Under the pieces are notes generated by a model, which was not told where the DNA came from, did not search any database, and was given only the letters and a program-made list of their open reading frames with translations. Below are positions 8,298 through 17,860 of a stretch of 64,000 nucleotides of DNA, in pieces (within the stretch, counting starts at the first letter, position 1; every line of letters starts with the position of its first letter). Origin of the DNA: an uncultured Bacilli bacterium. GTDB lineage: Bacteria; Bacillota_I; Bacilli_A; RF39; UBA660. The position numbers and the translations under genes were made by a program. The DNA lies in contig CAKOOH010000001.1 in assembly GCA_934098485.1 (NCBI GenBank), forward strand, positions 1 to 64,000, read 5' to 3'.

Positions 8298-8513
8298 TTA
8301 ACTCATGTATATTAAGAATGATAATACAAAGAAGGCTAACCCTAAAACAAGAGTAATTCTACTTATTAATAGTTCTGATCCTCTTTCTTTTTGGTTAGAA
8401 AATAATTCGGTATTACCACCAGTTATAATTTGTCCGCCATCACTTGCTTTGTTGCTTTGTAAAAGTACAATGGCAATTAGTAATATTGATACAATTAATA
8501 GAGCTGTTTCCAT
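8298..8513 (-). CDS. secG: protein translocase subunit SecG
   Basis: Small SecYEG accessory subunit with two membrane helices (about 3-20 and 50-70). Between them is the family loop with LLQSNKASD, an IITGGN segment and LFSNQKERG. 71 residues is normal. I start at ATG 8513, which has AGGTG 6 nt upstream. In Bacilli secG commonly precedes rnr and smpB, as here. Confidence 0.92.
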   Translation of the reverse strand: METALLIVSILLIAIVLLQSNKASDGGQIITGGNTELFSNQKERGSELLISRITLVLGLAFFVLSFLIYMS

Positions 8514-8573
8514 ATTCATCACCTGACATGTAATAATTTAACATAAAGAGATGAAATTTGCAAGAAAATATAT

Positions 8574-9518
8574 TTATATCGCTAATAATCTTGAGTATTG
8601 TTTAGAAAATTTAGTATAAATATCACTAAATCTACCATAATTCTTTATTTCACAATCGGTTATTATTTTTAAAAGAGAATATAATCTATAAATTTCTATT
8701 CTAATTATTTCGTCATGGGTTAACTTTTTATTATCATATCCCAGCAAAAAATATTCATCGTTTTCTCTATCCAATAGGTGAAAATAAAATGACATTAATT
8801 CATCACAAAAAAATGTATCATTAAAATCAATTATGCCATTAATTTGTCCGTTTTTTATTAAAATGTTTCCATCCCATAAATCAATATTGCATAAACTTAT
8901 ATTATTAATGTTTTTTAATTCTTTTTCTTTCGTTTTTAGGAGATTAATTATATCTTTAGATGTTATTCCTTCTATATTAATATGATGGTTTTGGTATATT
9001 TTTAAAACAATATCAAACATAAACATGACTAATTCATAATTATTAGAAAAATGTTTTTCAGGAAAAGCAGGAATGAAAAATTTATCTTTTTTTATCGAAC
9101 AAATCTTTTTAGTTATTTTACCTATTTCATAAGATATTTTTTGTTTCTGCTCTTTAGATATATTTTCTTTACATTCATTATAATTATTTCCTTCTATATA
9201 AGATATAATTAAAAATGGATATTTATATAGGTCGATACCATCAGAATAAAATATAACTTTAGGAATATTGGGAATTATGCCTTCTAATTCTTTTAAAATT
9301 TTTGCTTCCCAATAAATAGTATTTTTATCGATTGGTGATACTTTTTTGTTTACCGGTTCCGTTTTTATAATATATTTTTTATTGCCGGCATCCAACAAAT
9401 AAACTCTATTTTTAAGTCCTCCACTTAATTTTTTTATTCCAAGTTTTATGGGGTATCTTTTGAATGCAGTAAAATATATTTCTTTAAAAACTTTATTGGT
9501 TAATTTATTTGCTGACAT
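8574..9518 (-). CDS. choline/aminoglycoside kinase-like phosphotransferase
   Basis: APH/choline kinase fold protein. Features seen: an ATP-binding N-lobe with GGLKNRVYLL and the lysine in KYIIKTE; the catalytic loop LCNIDLWDGNIL; and the metal-binding IIDFNDT. The usual HxD of the catalytic loop reads NID, so the His is replaced while Asp and Asn are kept. The start at ATG 9518 has GAGGTT upstream and overlaps the preceding glycosyltransferase by 14 nt, suggesting translational coupling. Such pairs often decorate surface glycans (phosphocholine-type or sugar phosphorylation), but the substrate is unknown. Confidence 0.75.
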   Translation of the reverse strand: MSANKLTNKVFKEIYFTAFKRYPIKLGIKKLSGGLKNRVYLLDAGNKKYIIKTEPVNKKVSPIDKNTIYWEAKILKELEGIIPNIPKVIFYSDGIDLYKYPFLIISYIEGNNYNECKENISKEQKQKISYEIGKITKKICSIKKDKFFIPAFPEKHFSNNYELVMFMFDIVLKIYQNHHINIEGITSKDIINLLKTKEKELKNINNISLCNIDLWDGNILIKNGQINGIIDFNDTFFCDELMSFYFHLLDRENDEYFLLGYDNKKLTHDEIIRIEIYRLYSLLKIITDCEIKNYGRFSDIYTKFSKQYSRLLAI

Positions 9519-11379
9519 AATTAACCTCATGATAATCTTTTATATACTTTTTTAAAACTTTTTCAGTTAAATCATATTCATCTTGATTCATTGTTAAATG
9601 AAAAATATTATCAAAAGCATATCTTTTAATTTTGGTTTTGTATTCATTTCTAATGTTTCTTTTTAATTGTGCAAGATTAATAAATTGAAAGCCTTTAGTG
9701 TTGTTAGTATATTCATAAAAACGGACTTCTGCTTCAAAATTAACAATTGTTATTATGTTGTTTTCAAATTGATCTTTTAATGTGGCATACTTAATAAAAC
9801 TCACTCCTTCTGCCTCATGATTTTCAACATAAATGTCTTTAATAAAACTTTCATATTGTTCTTTTAAATCAATATTAATTATTTGATTAACATTTCCTTC
9901 TTTTTTTATTTTTTCAATAATTTCGTTTTTTTGCTTGACGCTTAAAGAATTCCACAAAACACCAATACAATGAATTTTTTGCTTGTATACTTCACTAAGC
10001 AAAATTATTTTTTTATCTATATAAATATTCAATAATTTTATAATATTCTTTAAATCTCTAAATTTGTTAGGATTATTTGTAGAAATTAATAGTTTTATTA
10101 GTTTATTATATACTTCAACTATCTCTTTATGATATTCATTTTTTCTAATTAGGTTTTTATTAAAATCTCTTAAAAAGTATTTTAAAATATGTACATAACT
10201 ATTAAATAATAAGCGATCAGAAATATCTTGGTATTTTTTACCTTTCTTTAACAAATATTTTGATTTTTCTTCTGCCCATGCTGATAAGGTAAAAAAACGT
10301 TTAGAAAACTTTTTGGCAGTTAAAGACTCACTATCTCTTTTAATATAATGATATAGAGGTTTATTTACTTGAGTAAAAGATGCTTCTTTATCACATAGTC
10401 TAAAAATCAAATCGGTGTCCTCTTTAAAGCATTCATTTGTAAACTTTATATGTTTTAATAAATTTGTTTTATATAATTTATTCCATGCTGCAATTGTTAA
10501 TCCCGCTGTTGTATATTCATTTAATAAATCAAATCTATTATTTAAATACTTTAGATTTTTAATTAATAATGAATAATCAATTATTGTGTTATCCTTATTA
10601 TGAATAAAGAAACCACACTCGCATACATCTGCATGATAATTTTCTATTTGCAATAACATTTCCTCTATCATATTTTTTTCTATATAGTCATCAGAATCTA
10701 TAAAACATATATACTTGCCAGTGGCTGATTCGATACCACTATTTCGGGCAGCACTTAACCCTGCATTAGGTTTATGAATCACCTTAATCCTTCTATCATA
10801 TTTACTATAATCATCGCACAATATCGGTGAATTATCGGTAGAACCGTCATCAACTAAGATAACTTCTATGTTTTTGTAAGACTGATTCAAAACGCTTTTT
10901 AGACATTTTGATAAATATTCTTCTGTATTATAAATTGGTATAACTACGGTAACTAATGTGTTATTTTTAAAGCAATATTCTAATTTATTTTCAATTGTTT
11001 TTTCCCAATTATCATATTTTAAATTAAGGCTTAAATCATAATATTTTTCTTTAGGTGAATTATATATAATATATTTTTCACACCTTTCAATACCTATATC
11101 ACCAGTTGAAGTCATACAAGTTATATTTATAATATAGTCACATAAATCTAAATAATCTTGATAATGTTCTAAATTTGTATAATCTATTACCAACTTTTTT
11201 TCTGTTAACAACTCTTTTATTTTTTTATCTAATAATATTTTCTTTTCATAAGTAGATAATACTTTTAGTTTGTTTAAATAATCATCACAGTCAAAAACAA
11301 AGTATCCCTTTCTTTTAAAATAATTTTTTAATTCCTTTTTTTCAGTATTTTTAATATTATTACCTATTCCAATAATCAT
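9505..11379 (-). CDS. multidomain family 2 glycosyltransferase
   Basis: 624 residues. The clear part is a GT-A domain at about 140-250: VVIPIYNTEEYLSKCLKSVL, then VDDGSTD, the GLSAARNSGI segment and the metal/sugar-nucleotide motif IDSDD. The first 100 residues (IIGIGNNIKNTEKK..., FDCDDYL) resemble a dephospho-CoA-kinase-like fold whose P-loop is degenerate, a guess from pattern only. The C-terminal ~150 residues (RYAFDNIFHLTMNQDEY) I cannot place. There are no obvious membrane segments, so it acts at the cytoplasmic face. It is coupled to the downstream kinase-like gene, consistent with synthesis of a surface polymer. Confidence 0.82.
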   Translation of the reverse strand: MIIGIGNNIKNTEKKELKNYFKRKGYFVFDCDDYLNKLKVLSTYEKKILLDKKIKELLTEKKLVIDYTNLEHYQDYLDLCDYIINITCMTSTGDIGIERCEKYIIYNSPKEKYYDLSLNLKYDNWEKTIENKLEYCFKNNTLVTVVIPIYNTEEYLSKCLKSVLNQSYKNIEVILVDDGSTDNSPILCDDYSKYDRRIKVIHKPNAGLSAARNSGIESATGKYICFIDSDDYIEKNMIEEMLLQIENYHADVCECGFFIHNKDNTIIDYSLLIKNLKYLNNRFDLLNEYTTAGLTIAAWNKLYKTNLLKHIKFTNECFKEDTDLIFRLCDKEASFTQVNKPLYHYIKRDSESLTAKKFSKRFFTLSAWAEEKSKYLLKKGKKYQDISDRLLFNSYVHILKYFLRDFNKNLIRKNEYHKEIVEVYNKLIKLLISTNNPNKFRDLKNIIKLLNIYIDKKIILLSEVYKQKIHCIGVLWNSLSVKQKNEIIEKIKKEGNVNQIINIDLKEQYESFIKDIYVENHEAEGVSFIKYATLKDQFENNIITIVNFEAEVRFYEYTNNTKGFQFINLAQLKRNIRNEYKTKIKRYAFDNIFHLTMNQDEYDLTEKVLKKYIKDYHEVNYVSK

Positions 11380-11504
11380 AATTTTTTTCCTCCTTCTTAA
11401 TGTTATTAATTTTTGTTTGTTTTTTTAAGGAGAAAAATTTAGACTTTTTTTGAATAAATTCTCGGAATTTTTAATGATTTTCTAGAAATTAAGATATATT
11501 ATGC

Positions 11505-11510
11505 TATAAT
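11505..11510 (+). promoter_or_regulatory. extended -10 of the SEL1 gene
   Basis: TGCTATAAT about 22 nt upstream of the start codon; GAGGTG is the ribosome binding site. Confidence 0.55.
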
Positions 11511-11532
11511 ATGCGAAAAGAGGTGAATTATT

Positions 11533-13017
11533 ATGGATGAAAGAATACTAGACTCTATAAATATTAAAACTTATCCAGAATTAATTATTAATTTTCTTAA
11601 AGAAAATAAGATTAATTCAAATTTTAATAATTTAAGAAGTTTTTATAATAATTTATTATCTTCTATTAATGTTGATATTCGTGATTCTTATTTAAATAGA
11701 ATTTTAAAATATTTATCCTCTAAAGAAGCAAGTAATATATTAATATTAGATGATATTGGTAATGATATTTATACCAAAGAATTGCATAGTTTTTTTGAAC
11801 TAGTTAGTAAAGACATTAATAAATCAAATAATAAATTGTTATTTTATAAGAAGCTTATTGACTTGTGTAGTTATATTTATTTTAGTAAAGAAGAAGTGTT
11901 AATTATAAAAGAAATATATGATAGCAAAGATTATTCAGCCATGCTGTATGAATTATTTGTTCATGCTTGCTTGAATTATAAAACGAATACCCCCAAAATA
12001 CTTGCTGAGAGATTATTTCAAGAAGCAATCTGTCTTGAACAAAATAATATTATGAGAAAATTAATTTTAAAAATGGCTGCTGATTTAGGTAATGATTTGG
12101 CTTGTCATACTTATGCGACGATTGTTTATGACGATTTTATTGAGAGATTTAATTATTATTTAAAGGGTAAAAATAATGCTTGCAGTTTGTGGGAACTAGC
12201 ATTTATTATTGAGCATTATGAATTGAATAAAGATCAATATATTATGGCAATAAAAGATCTTAAAGACGTTCTTAAAATAGCTAATGATACTTTTAAAGAT
12301 AAATATATAGTAAAAAATGCCAAAAATGAGTTTGAAAATGATTGTACTCTTTTGGCATTTAAATTATATTTATATTTATCGCATATTAAAAATTTTTCGA
12401 AAGCATATTGTAGTGTGGGAAAGTTTTTTTTCACACATAAAATTGTTATTATTGATAGTAATGGCAATATGAAAGAAAATGATACTTTAAATTATGCATT
12501 TGACTATTCTTATAAAGCAATTAGACTAGGAAATATTTTTGCAATGGGTAATGTTGCTGCTTATTATTACGATAAAAAAGATGAAAAGCTTTTTGATTAC
12601 AAAGATTATTTTAAAGTTGGCGCTAGTGTTAAATACATAAGCGCTAGCGAATATTTAATTAAAATATTGATGGAAGAAAATAACACCGAGGGAGCAGAAA
12701 AATATCTACAATTTATTGCTAATAATAATTATGGAGAAGCACAATTTAAACTAGCTAAATTATATGAAACCAAGATGAAATATGATGAAGCAATAAATTA
12801 TTATGAAAAAGCAATAAATAATAATATTTATAAAGCTTCAATCGATTTAGCTAAGATTTACTTTAATAAATATATGTCACAATTAAATAAAAATAATAGT
12901 AAAAATGGTTATTTGCTTCTAGCAATTAATCTTATTAATTCTCATTATAATAATTATAATGATGAAGAAAGAAAAGAAGCCGACTATTTATTAAAAACTT
13001 TTAAAAGTTTATTATAA
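11533..13017 (+). CDS. SEL1/TPR-like repeat protein
   Basis: 494 residues with helical repeats. Sel1-type units are recognisable toward the C-terminus (GEAQFKLAKLYETKMKYDEA, then INYYEKAINNN) and in the middle (MAADLGNDLACHTYA, KAIRLGNIFAMGNVAAYYY). There is no signal peptide or membrane helix, so it is probably a cytoplasmic scaffold. The first ~150 residues have no recognised domain. It has its own promoter and terminator and runs opposite to its neighbours. The role is unknown. Confidence 0.75.
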   Translation: MDERILDSINIKTYPELIINFLKENKINSNFNNLRSFYNNLLSSINVDIRDSYLNRILKYLSSKEASNILILDDIGNDIYTKELHSFFELVSKDINKSNNKLLFYKKLIDLCSYIYFSKEEVLIIKEIYDSKDYSAMLYELFVHACLNYKTNTPKILAERLFQEAICLEQNNIMRKLILKMAADLGNDLACHTYATIVYDDFIERFNYYLKGKNNACSLWELAFIIEHYELNKDQYIMAIKDLKDVLKIANDTFKDKYIVKNAKNEFENDCTLLAFKLYLYLSHIKNFSKAYCSVGKFFFTHKIVIIDSNGNMKENDTLNYAFDYSYKAIRLGNIFAMGNVAAYYYDKKDEKLFDYKDYFKVGASVKYISASEYLIKILMEENNTEGAEKYLQFIANNNYGEAQFKLAKLYETKMKYDEAINYYEKAINNNIYKASIDLAKIYFNKYMSQLNKNNSKNGYLLLAINLINSHYNNYNDEERKEADYLLKTFKSLL

Positions 13018-13046
13018 AAAATTCACTAAAATCGTGAATTTTTTTA
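13017..13046. terminator. terminator between convergent SEL1 and ABC-F genes
   Basis: AATTCAC and GTGAATT form a stem with A-run before and T-run after, so it can serve both convergent genes. Confidence 0.75.
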
Positions 13047-13047
13047 T

Positions 13048-14607
13048 TTAATATTTTACCTTAGGTATTAATCCTTCTTTAGTTAGTTCATAAATATTGG
13101 TACATACTTCATCAATATATTTTCTATCATGGCTAACACTAATAATTGTTCCCTCAAAATCTTTCAAAAGTTTTCTTATAACGGGATTCGATAGAGGACT
13201 TAAGTTTCTTGTTGGTTCATCTAACAAAAGGACATTGGATTTTTCTAAAATTAATTTCAAAAGAAGTAGTTTAGCTTTTTGACCACCACTCAGTAGTTTA
13301 ATCTTACTAGTTACTTCTTCATCTTTGAATTTTAAACTGCCTAAATAGGTTCTTGCCTTGGTTATGAAATTTTTGGAGGTGTCTTTTTTAGATAAATAAT
13401 CAATAGGGGTCATCTCTAAATCTAAAAGGTCTTCATAATTTTGGGGCATATAACCTAAAATTATATCTTTTCTTTGACTTAAAATTTGATATATTTCTTT
13501 AATTAAAGTGGATTTGCCAGAACCATTTTGACCAATTATGACCAGATGAGACTTTCCTTTTACCAATAACTTTATATTTCTGGATAAAATGACATTTCCC
13601 ACTTTTAGTTGAGACAAATTTAAGTCCAATATTATTTTACCATTAGGGATTTTTTCAATTTCAGCGTTTTGTAAATTTATAGCCTCTTCAACATCAGGCA
13701 TTTTTGTAAAATCATTTTTTTCTCTTTCATACCTTTTTTCTTGCGATTTTAATGATTTCATTTTTTTCTTTAATAAAGCCGCACCATGTGGGTCTGCTCT
13801 AGTTATAGTATTTTGCTGATATTCAACTTTTTGAAATACTTCTTTAAAGCTAGCTAGCTGCTTGTTATAATCATTTCTTTCTTTTTTAGCGATTTGTTCT
13901 TGATGAGATAAATTTCTTATTCTTTGATCAATATATTCTTTATATGAAACATAAGAAATAGTATGACGACATTCTGTTTTTCTTTTTATTTGTTCAAGAT
14001 GAATGATACCGGTAGCAGTTCGTTCTAATAATGTTTCATCATGTGATATGTATAAAATGGGTTTTTCGGTATTATTTATAAAATCTTCTAACCATTTTAA
14101 TGTATCTATATCAATATCGTTTGTAGGTTCATCTAAAAGTAAAATGTCAGGATTATGACATAATATCTTAATTAACTGCAATTTTACCTTCTCGCCGCCC
14201 GATAAATTTCTCATGACTTCGTTATCATTTAATACAGATTTTCTTACATTAAACTTTGTAATGTAAGTATAAAAGTCATTTAACAAATTGTAATTATCAT
14301 AATTAAGTTCATTAGAAGGCTCTTTTTTTAGGAAAAAATTTAGTGGTGATTCATTATTCCAACTAGCATCAAGACTTTGCTCTAAATAACCAATTGTCAT
14401 ATTATGAGTATTTATGTTTCCTTTAACACTAGCATATTCTTCTACTTTTTTAGAATCTACGACTAACTTAAGTAAAGTACTTTTTCCATTTCCTTCTTCG
14501 CCAATAATAGCAATTTTTTCTTTAGGATGTAGTACAAAGGAAAAATCTTTGATGATTGGTCTATTATTATTTATTAAAGTAATACTAACATTATTAAATT
14601 CTAACAC
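13048..14607 (-). CDS. ABC-F family ATPase
   Basis: Two ABC domains in one 519-residue chain without membrane helices, the layout of ABC-F proteins that act on the ribosome E site as translation or antibiotic-protection factors. First domain: Walker A GEEGNGKST, signature LSGGE, Walker B LLLDEPTN, then SHD. Second: GQNGSGKST, LSGGQ, LLLDEPTR, SHD. The interdomain linker (about 210-300) is charged and helical, as in Lsa/Vga-like members, and its length bears on antibiotic protection. I cannot tell resistance from housekeeping function. Confidence 0.88.
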   Translation of the reverse strand: MLEFNNVSITLINNNRPIIKDFSFVLHPKEKIAIIGEEGNGKSTLLKLVVDSKKVEEYASVKGNINTHNMTIGYLEQSLDASWNNESPLNFFLKKEPSNELNYDNYNLLNDFYTYITKFNVRKSVLNDNEVMRNLSGGEKVKLQLIKILCHNPDILLLDEPTNDIDIDTLKWLEDFINNTEKPILYISHDETLLERTATGIIHLEQIKRKTECRHTISYVSYKEYIDQRIRNLSHQEQIAKKERNDYNKQLASFKEVFQKVEYQQNTITRADPHGAALLKKKMKSLKSQEKRYEREKNDFTKMPDVEEAINLQNAEIEKIPNGKIILDLNLSQLKVGNVILSRNIKLLVKGKSHLVIIGQNGSGKSTLIKEIYQILSQRKDIILGYMPQNYEDLLDLEMTPIDYLSKKDTSKNFITKARTYLGSLKFKDEEVTSKIKLLSGGQKAKLLLLKLILEKSNVLLLDEPTRNLSPLSNPVIRKLLKDFEGTIISVSHDRKYIDEVCTNIYELTKEGLIPKVKY

Positions 14608-14640
14608 TACTACCTTCCTTTCTGATAGTCTTAATGCTTA

Positions 14641-15858
14641 CTATTTTTCTATTTGTTCTTCAATTCTAAGTAATCTATTATATTTGCAAATTCTTTCGCC
14701 ACGGCATAAGGAACCAGTTTTGATAAAACCTAAATTTAAACCAACGGCTAAATCAGCAATGAAGGTATCTTCGGTCTCTCCACTTCGATGAGATATTATG
14801 GTTTTAAAATTATTTTCTTTTGCTAATTTAATAGTTTCTAGCATTTCGGTGATAGTACCAATTTGATTAGCTTTTAAAAGAATTGAATTATTATACTTTT
14901 CAGTAATTCCTTTTTCTAAATATTCAATATTAGTTACAAAATAATCATCACCAACAAGCATTATTTTATCTTTTACTAAAGCGGTTAATTGTTTGATAGA
15001 GTCAATATCATTTTCACTGAAAGCATCTTCAATACTGATAATTGGATAAGTATCTATTAGTTTAAGGTAGTAGTTAATTAACTGTTCTTTAGTTATTTTT
15101 TGTTTATTAATAGTATATTTTTCACCGTCATAAAATTCTGAAGCGGCACAGTCAAGTGCAATAGATACATCCTCTTTAGGAGTATATCCGGCTTTTGTTA
15201 TAGACTTTATAATATGGTCAAGAGCGTCTTCGATAGATTTAAAATTAGGCGCAAATCCACCTTCATCACCTACAGCGGTAGAATATCCTTCCTCTTTTAA
15301 AATACCTTTTAAAGTTTGAAATACTTCAGAGCCACATCTTAATCTTTCTTTAAAAGTACGCTGCATAGGTACAATCATAAATTCTTGAATTTCAAGACCA
15401 CTTGAAGCATGAACACCACCATTAATAATATTCATCATTGGATAAGGCATTGTATATGGGCCATCAAATATTTGGTAAAGTTCTTTATTTTCTGTTAATG
15501 CGATGGCTTTCATAACACATAAAGATACACTTAAGATTGCATTGGCACCTAAATTGGTTTTAAATTTAGTACCATCTAGACTAAGTAATAATTTATCTAT
15601 TTTTTCTTGATTTAATTCTTGATTTATTAGAGCTGGTTTAATGATTTCATTTACGTTATTAACAGCCTTCGTTACCCCTTTTCCATGATATCTTTCATCA
15701 CCATCGCGTAGTTCAAGGGCTTCGTTAGTTCCAGTTGATGCTCCTGATGGTACAGATGCCATTACTTTAACACCATTTTCTAAAGTAAGCTCGGTTTCAA
15801 CAGTTGGATTACCTCTTGAATCTAAAATTTCTCTTGCATAAATATTTTTAATTTTCAT
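14641..15858 (-). CDS. eno: enolase
   Basis: Glycolytic enzyme converting 2-phosphoglycerate to phosphoenolpyruvate. Family motifs are visible in order: IYAREILDSRGNPTVE, the ASTGTNEALELRD loop, the VGDEGGFAPN catalytic segment, SIEDAFSENDID, LVGDDYFVTN, LLKANQIGTITE and SHRSGETEDTFIADLAV. At 405 residues it is about 25 shorter than typical, and the C-terminal stretch reads KTGSLCRGERICKYNRLLR where most have KTGAPxRxxR, so it is a somewhat divergent member. Expected catalytic residues seem present. It is divergent from femX. Confidence 0.95.
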   Translation of the reverse strand: MKIKNIYAREILDSRGNPTVETELTLENGVKVMASVPSGASTGTNEALELRDGDERYHGKGVTKAVNNVNEIIKPALINQELNQEKIDKLLLSLDGTKFKTNLGANAILSVSLCVMKAIALTENKELYQIFDGPYTMPYPMMNIINGGVHASSGLEIQEFMIVPMQRTFKERLRCGSEVFQTLKGILKEEGYSTAVGDEGGFAPNFKSIEDALDHIIKSITKAGYTPKEDVSIALDCAASEFYDGEKYTINKQKITKEQLINYYLKLIDTYPIISIEDAFSENDIDSIKQLTALVKDKIMLVGDDYFVTNIEYLEKGITEKYNNSILLKANQIGTITEMLETIKLAKENNFKTIISHRSGETEDTFIADLAVGLNLGFIKTGSLCRGERICKYNRLLRIEEQIEK

Positions 15859-15940
15859 AAATTCCTCCCATTATCTACTAAAATTATAAAATAATTGTCA
15901 ATTTAAGGCAAGAATATTAACATATATTTACAGTCTATGT

Positions 15941-15946
15941 TATAAT
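15941..15946 (+). promoter_or_regulatory. -10 element of the FemX-like gene
   Basis: TGTTATAAT about 20 nt upstream of the start; -35 not clear. Confidence 0.45.
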
Positions 15947-15964
15947 ACTTACGAGGTGTTTTAA

Positions 15965-17212
15965 ATGAGAGTAGTTGAATTAACAATGCAAGAATTTAGC
16001 GATTTTGCAGCAAATCATCCTTTAAGAAATTATTGTCAAACTACCACTTATGCAAAATTAATGGGTGAAAAAGGTTTTAACTACGATTATATAGGATATA
16101 AAGATGATAGTAATAATTTGGTAGCAGCATCTTTAATCTTAAATAAAAAAATGATGGTAATTTATAAGTTTGCTTATGCACCTAAGGGAGTTTTAATTGA
16201 TTATTACAATACAGAACTAACAGGTATGTTTTTTAAGGACTTAGCAGAGTATTATAAGAAAAGAGATTGTGCTTTTTTAAAAATTAATCCCGAGATTATA
16301 ATTGGTCAGTTAATTCCTAGAAATGGATATATGCCAGCGTATAATCAAAATGTAAATATTATTGATGTTTTAAAGGATTTAGGATTTAAACGTAGAAGAG
16401 AAATTAAACCATTAGATTTTATTATGCCGAGAATTAATCCTTATATTAATTTAAAAACTTACAAATTTGAAGATTTAAGTGATGAGACAAAAGAAAAAGT
16501 AAAAGCATCTGAGAAAAAAGGTCTTTTTATCGAGACGGCAACTAATAAGGATATCGCGACACTTTATAATGTTGTTAAAAATGAAACATATGAAAATATT
16601 AATTACTACCGAAATATATTAAATACTTTTAACGAAGATGCCGAACTATTTTTGCTAAAAGTTGATTATGAGGAATATTTAATTAGCGCTAGAAAAGAAT
16701 ATGAAAAAGAACTTGAAAATAACAATTATTATAATGAGTTAATTCAAAACAATAATACCGAAGAAAATTTAAATGCAAAAATGCAGTCTGATAGAGATTT
16801 ATTAATATTAAAAGATGAAATTGTAAGTGCCACTGAAGGACTTAGAAAAAATAAATATAAATATATTGGGGGAGCATTAATCATCAAGTATAAAAATAGA
16901 GTTAGTATTATTTTAAATGGTTATGATAAATCTCTTAAAGACTTGTATCCAAATTATTTTATATATAACTATATTATTAATAAGTATAAAGATGATTATG
17001 ATTTCTTAGATATGAATGGGGCTGCGAGTGATTTTAATCCTGATAGTATATATAATGATTTCAATAAAGAAAAGTTAGCATTTAATCCAACTTTGTATGA
17101 ATTTATCGGTGAATTTGATTTAGTTCTTAATGATTTTGCGTTTAAAAGATTACAGGCTAAAAATTTACTGGCTAAGGAATTTTATCCTTCGGTTAAATTT
17201 GAAGAACAATAA
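15965..17212 (+). CDS. FemABX-type peptidoglycan branching aminoacyltransferase
   Basis: 415-residue protein of the tRNA-dependent Fem family, which adds amino acids to the stem-peptide lysine of lipid II. Family features include the N-terminal FAANHPLRNYCQTTTYAKL, then FAYAPKGVLIDY, IKINPE-like FLKINPEI, a central charged helical insert (about 240-285) as in the coiled-coil arm, and the C-terminal DFLDMNGAASDF ... GFK-like region ending in EFIGEFDLVL. No membrane segment. The residue added and bridge length cannot be deduced. Its own extended -10 and terminator make it monocistronic. Confidence 0.9.
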   Translation: MRVVELTMQEFSDFAANHPLRNYCQTTTYAKLMGEKGFNYDYIGYKDDSNNLVAASLILNKKMMVIYKFAYAPKGVLIDYYNTELTGMFFKDLAEYYKKRDCAFLKINPEIIIGQLIPRNGYMPAYNQNVNIIDVLKDLGFKRRREIKPLDFIMPRINPYINLKTYKFEDLSDETKEKVKASEKKGLFIETATNKDIATLYNVVKNETYENINYYRNILNTFNEDAELFLLKVDYEEYLISARKEYEKELENNNYYNELIQNNNTEENLNAKMQSDRDLLILKDEIVSATEGLRKNKYKYIGGALIIKYKNRVSIILNGYDKSLKDLYPNYFIYNYIINKYKDDYDFLDMNGAASDFNPDSIYNDFNKEKLAFNPTLYEFIGEFDLVLNDFAFKRLQAKNLLAKEFYPSVKFEEQ

Positions 17213-17244
17213 AAGGAAATATGTTTAAGTAATATTTCCTTTTT
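17211..17244. terminator. terminator between femX-like and rubrerythrin genes
   Basis: AAAAGGAAATAT / ATATTTCCTTTT stem followed by T-run; near-symmetrical so usable from both sides. Confidence 0.75.
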
Positions 17245-17248
17245 TTCA

Positions 17249-17788
17249 TTAATAATTTTCAGCTTTTAATTCCATAAAACTTTGAGGATGCTTACATACT
17301 GGGCACACTTCTGGAGCATTTTGACCATAGGTAATATGTCCACAGTTACGGCAAATCCAAATTTTTTCCTCACCTTTACTAAATACTAAATTATCATTTA
17401 TATTGGCAACTAGTTTTAAATATCTTTCTTCATGATGTTTTTCAATTTCACCAACTTTTTCAAATAAGAAAGCAATTTCATCAAAACCTTCTTCTTTAGC
17501 AGTTTCACTAAATTCTTTATACATTTTTGTCCATTCAAAATTTTCGCCATTAGCAGCATCTTTTAGGTTATCTAATGTAGAACTTATTTCACCACCATTT
17601 AAGGCTTTAAACCATAATTTAGCATGTTCTTTTTCATTTTGAGCAGTTTCTTCAAAAATGGCAGCGATTTGTTCATAACCATCTTTTCTAGCCTTTGAAG
17701 CGTAATAAGTATATTTATTACGTGCTTCGCTTTCTCCAGCAAAAGCAGTCATTAAGTTTTTCTCTGTTTTACTTCCTTTTAATTCCAT
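17249..17788 (-). CDS. rbr: rubrerythrin
   Basis: Non-haem di-iron peroxidase protecting anaerobes from hydrogen peroxide. The N-terminal four-helix domain holds the iron ligands in EARNKYTYYASKA, NEKEHAKLW and EIEKHHEERY. The C-terminal rubredoxin-like domain carries CRNCGH and CPVCKH. I take ATG 17788 as start because AGAAGG is about 8 nt upstream; two earlier in-frame ATGs are too close to or upstream of it. Its presence suggests an anaerobic or microaerobic lifestyle. Confidence 0.94.
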   Translation of the reverse strand: MELKGSKTEKNLMTAFAGESEARNKYTYYASKARKDGYEQIAAIFEETAQNEKEHAKLWFKALNGGEISSTLDNLKDAANGENFEWTKMYKEFSETAKEEGFDEIAFLFEKVGEIEKHHEERYLKLVANINDNLVFSKGEEKIWICRNCGHITYGQNAPEVCPVCKHPQSFMELKAENY

Positions 17789-17860
17789 TTTCATACCTTC
17801 TTTCATATGAATATTATAACAAATTATTATAGTTTTTACTATTTAAGTATATAATTTATT

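Noticed and set aside
13048..14607. Calling the ABC-F protein an antibiotic-resistance gene
   Set aside because: Only the general ABC-F layout can be seen; resistance-type linkers cannot be told from housekeeping ones by eye.
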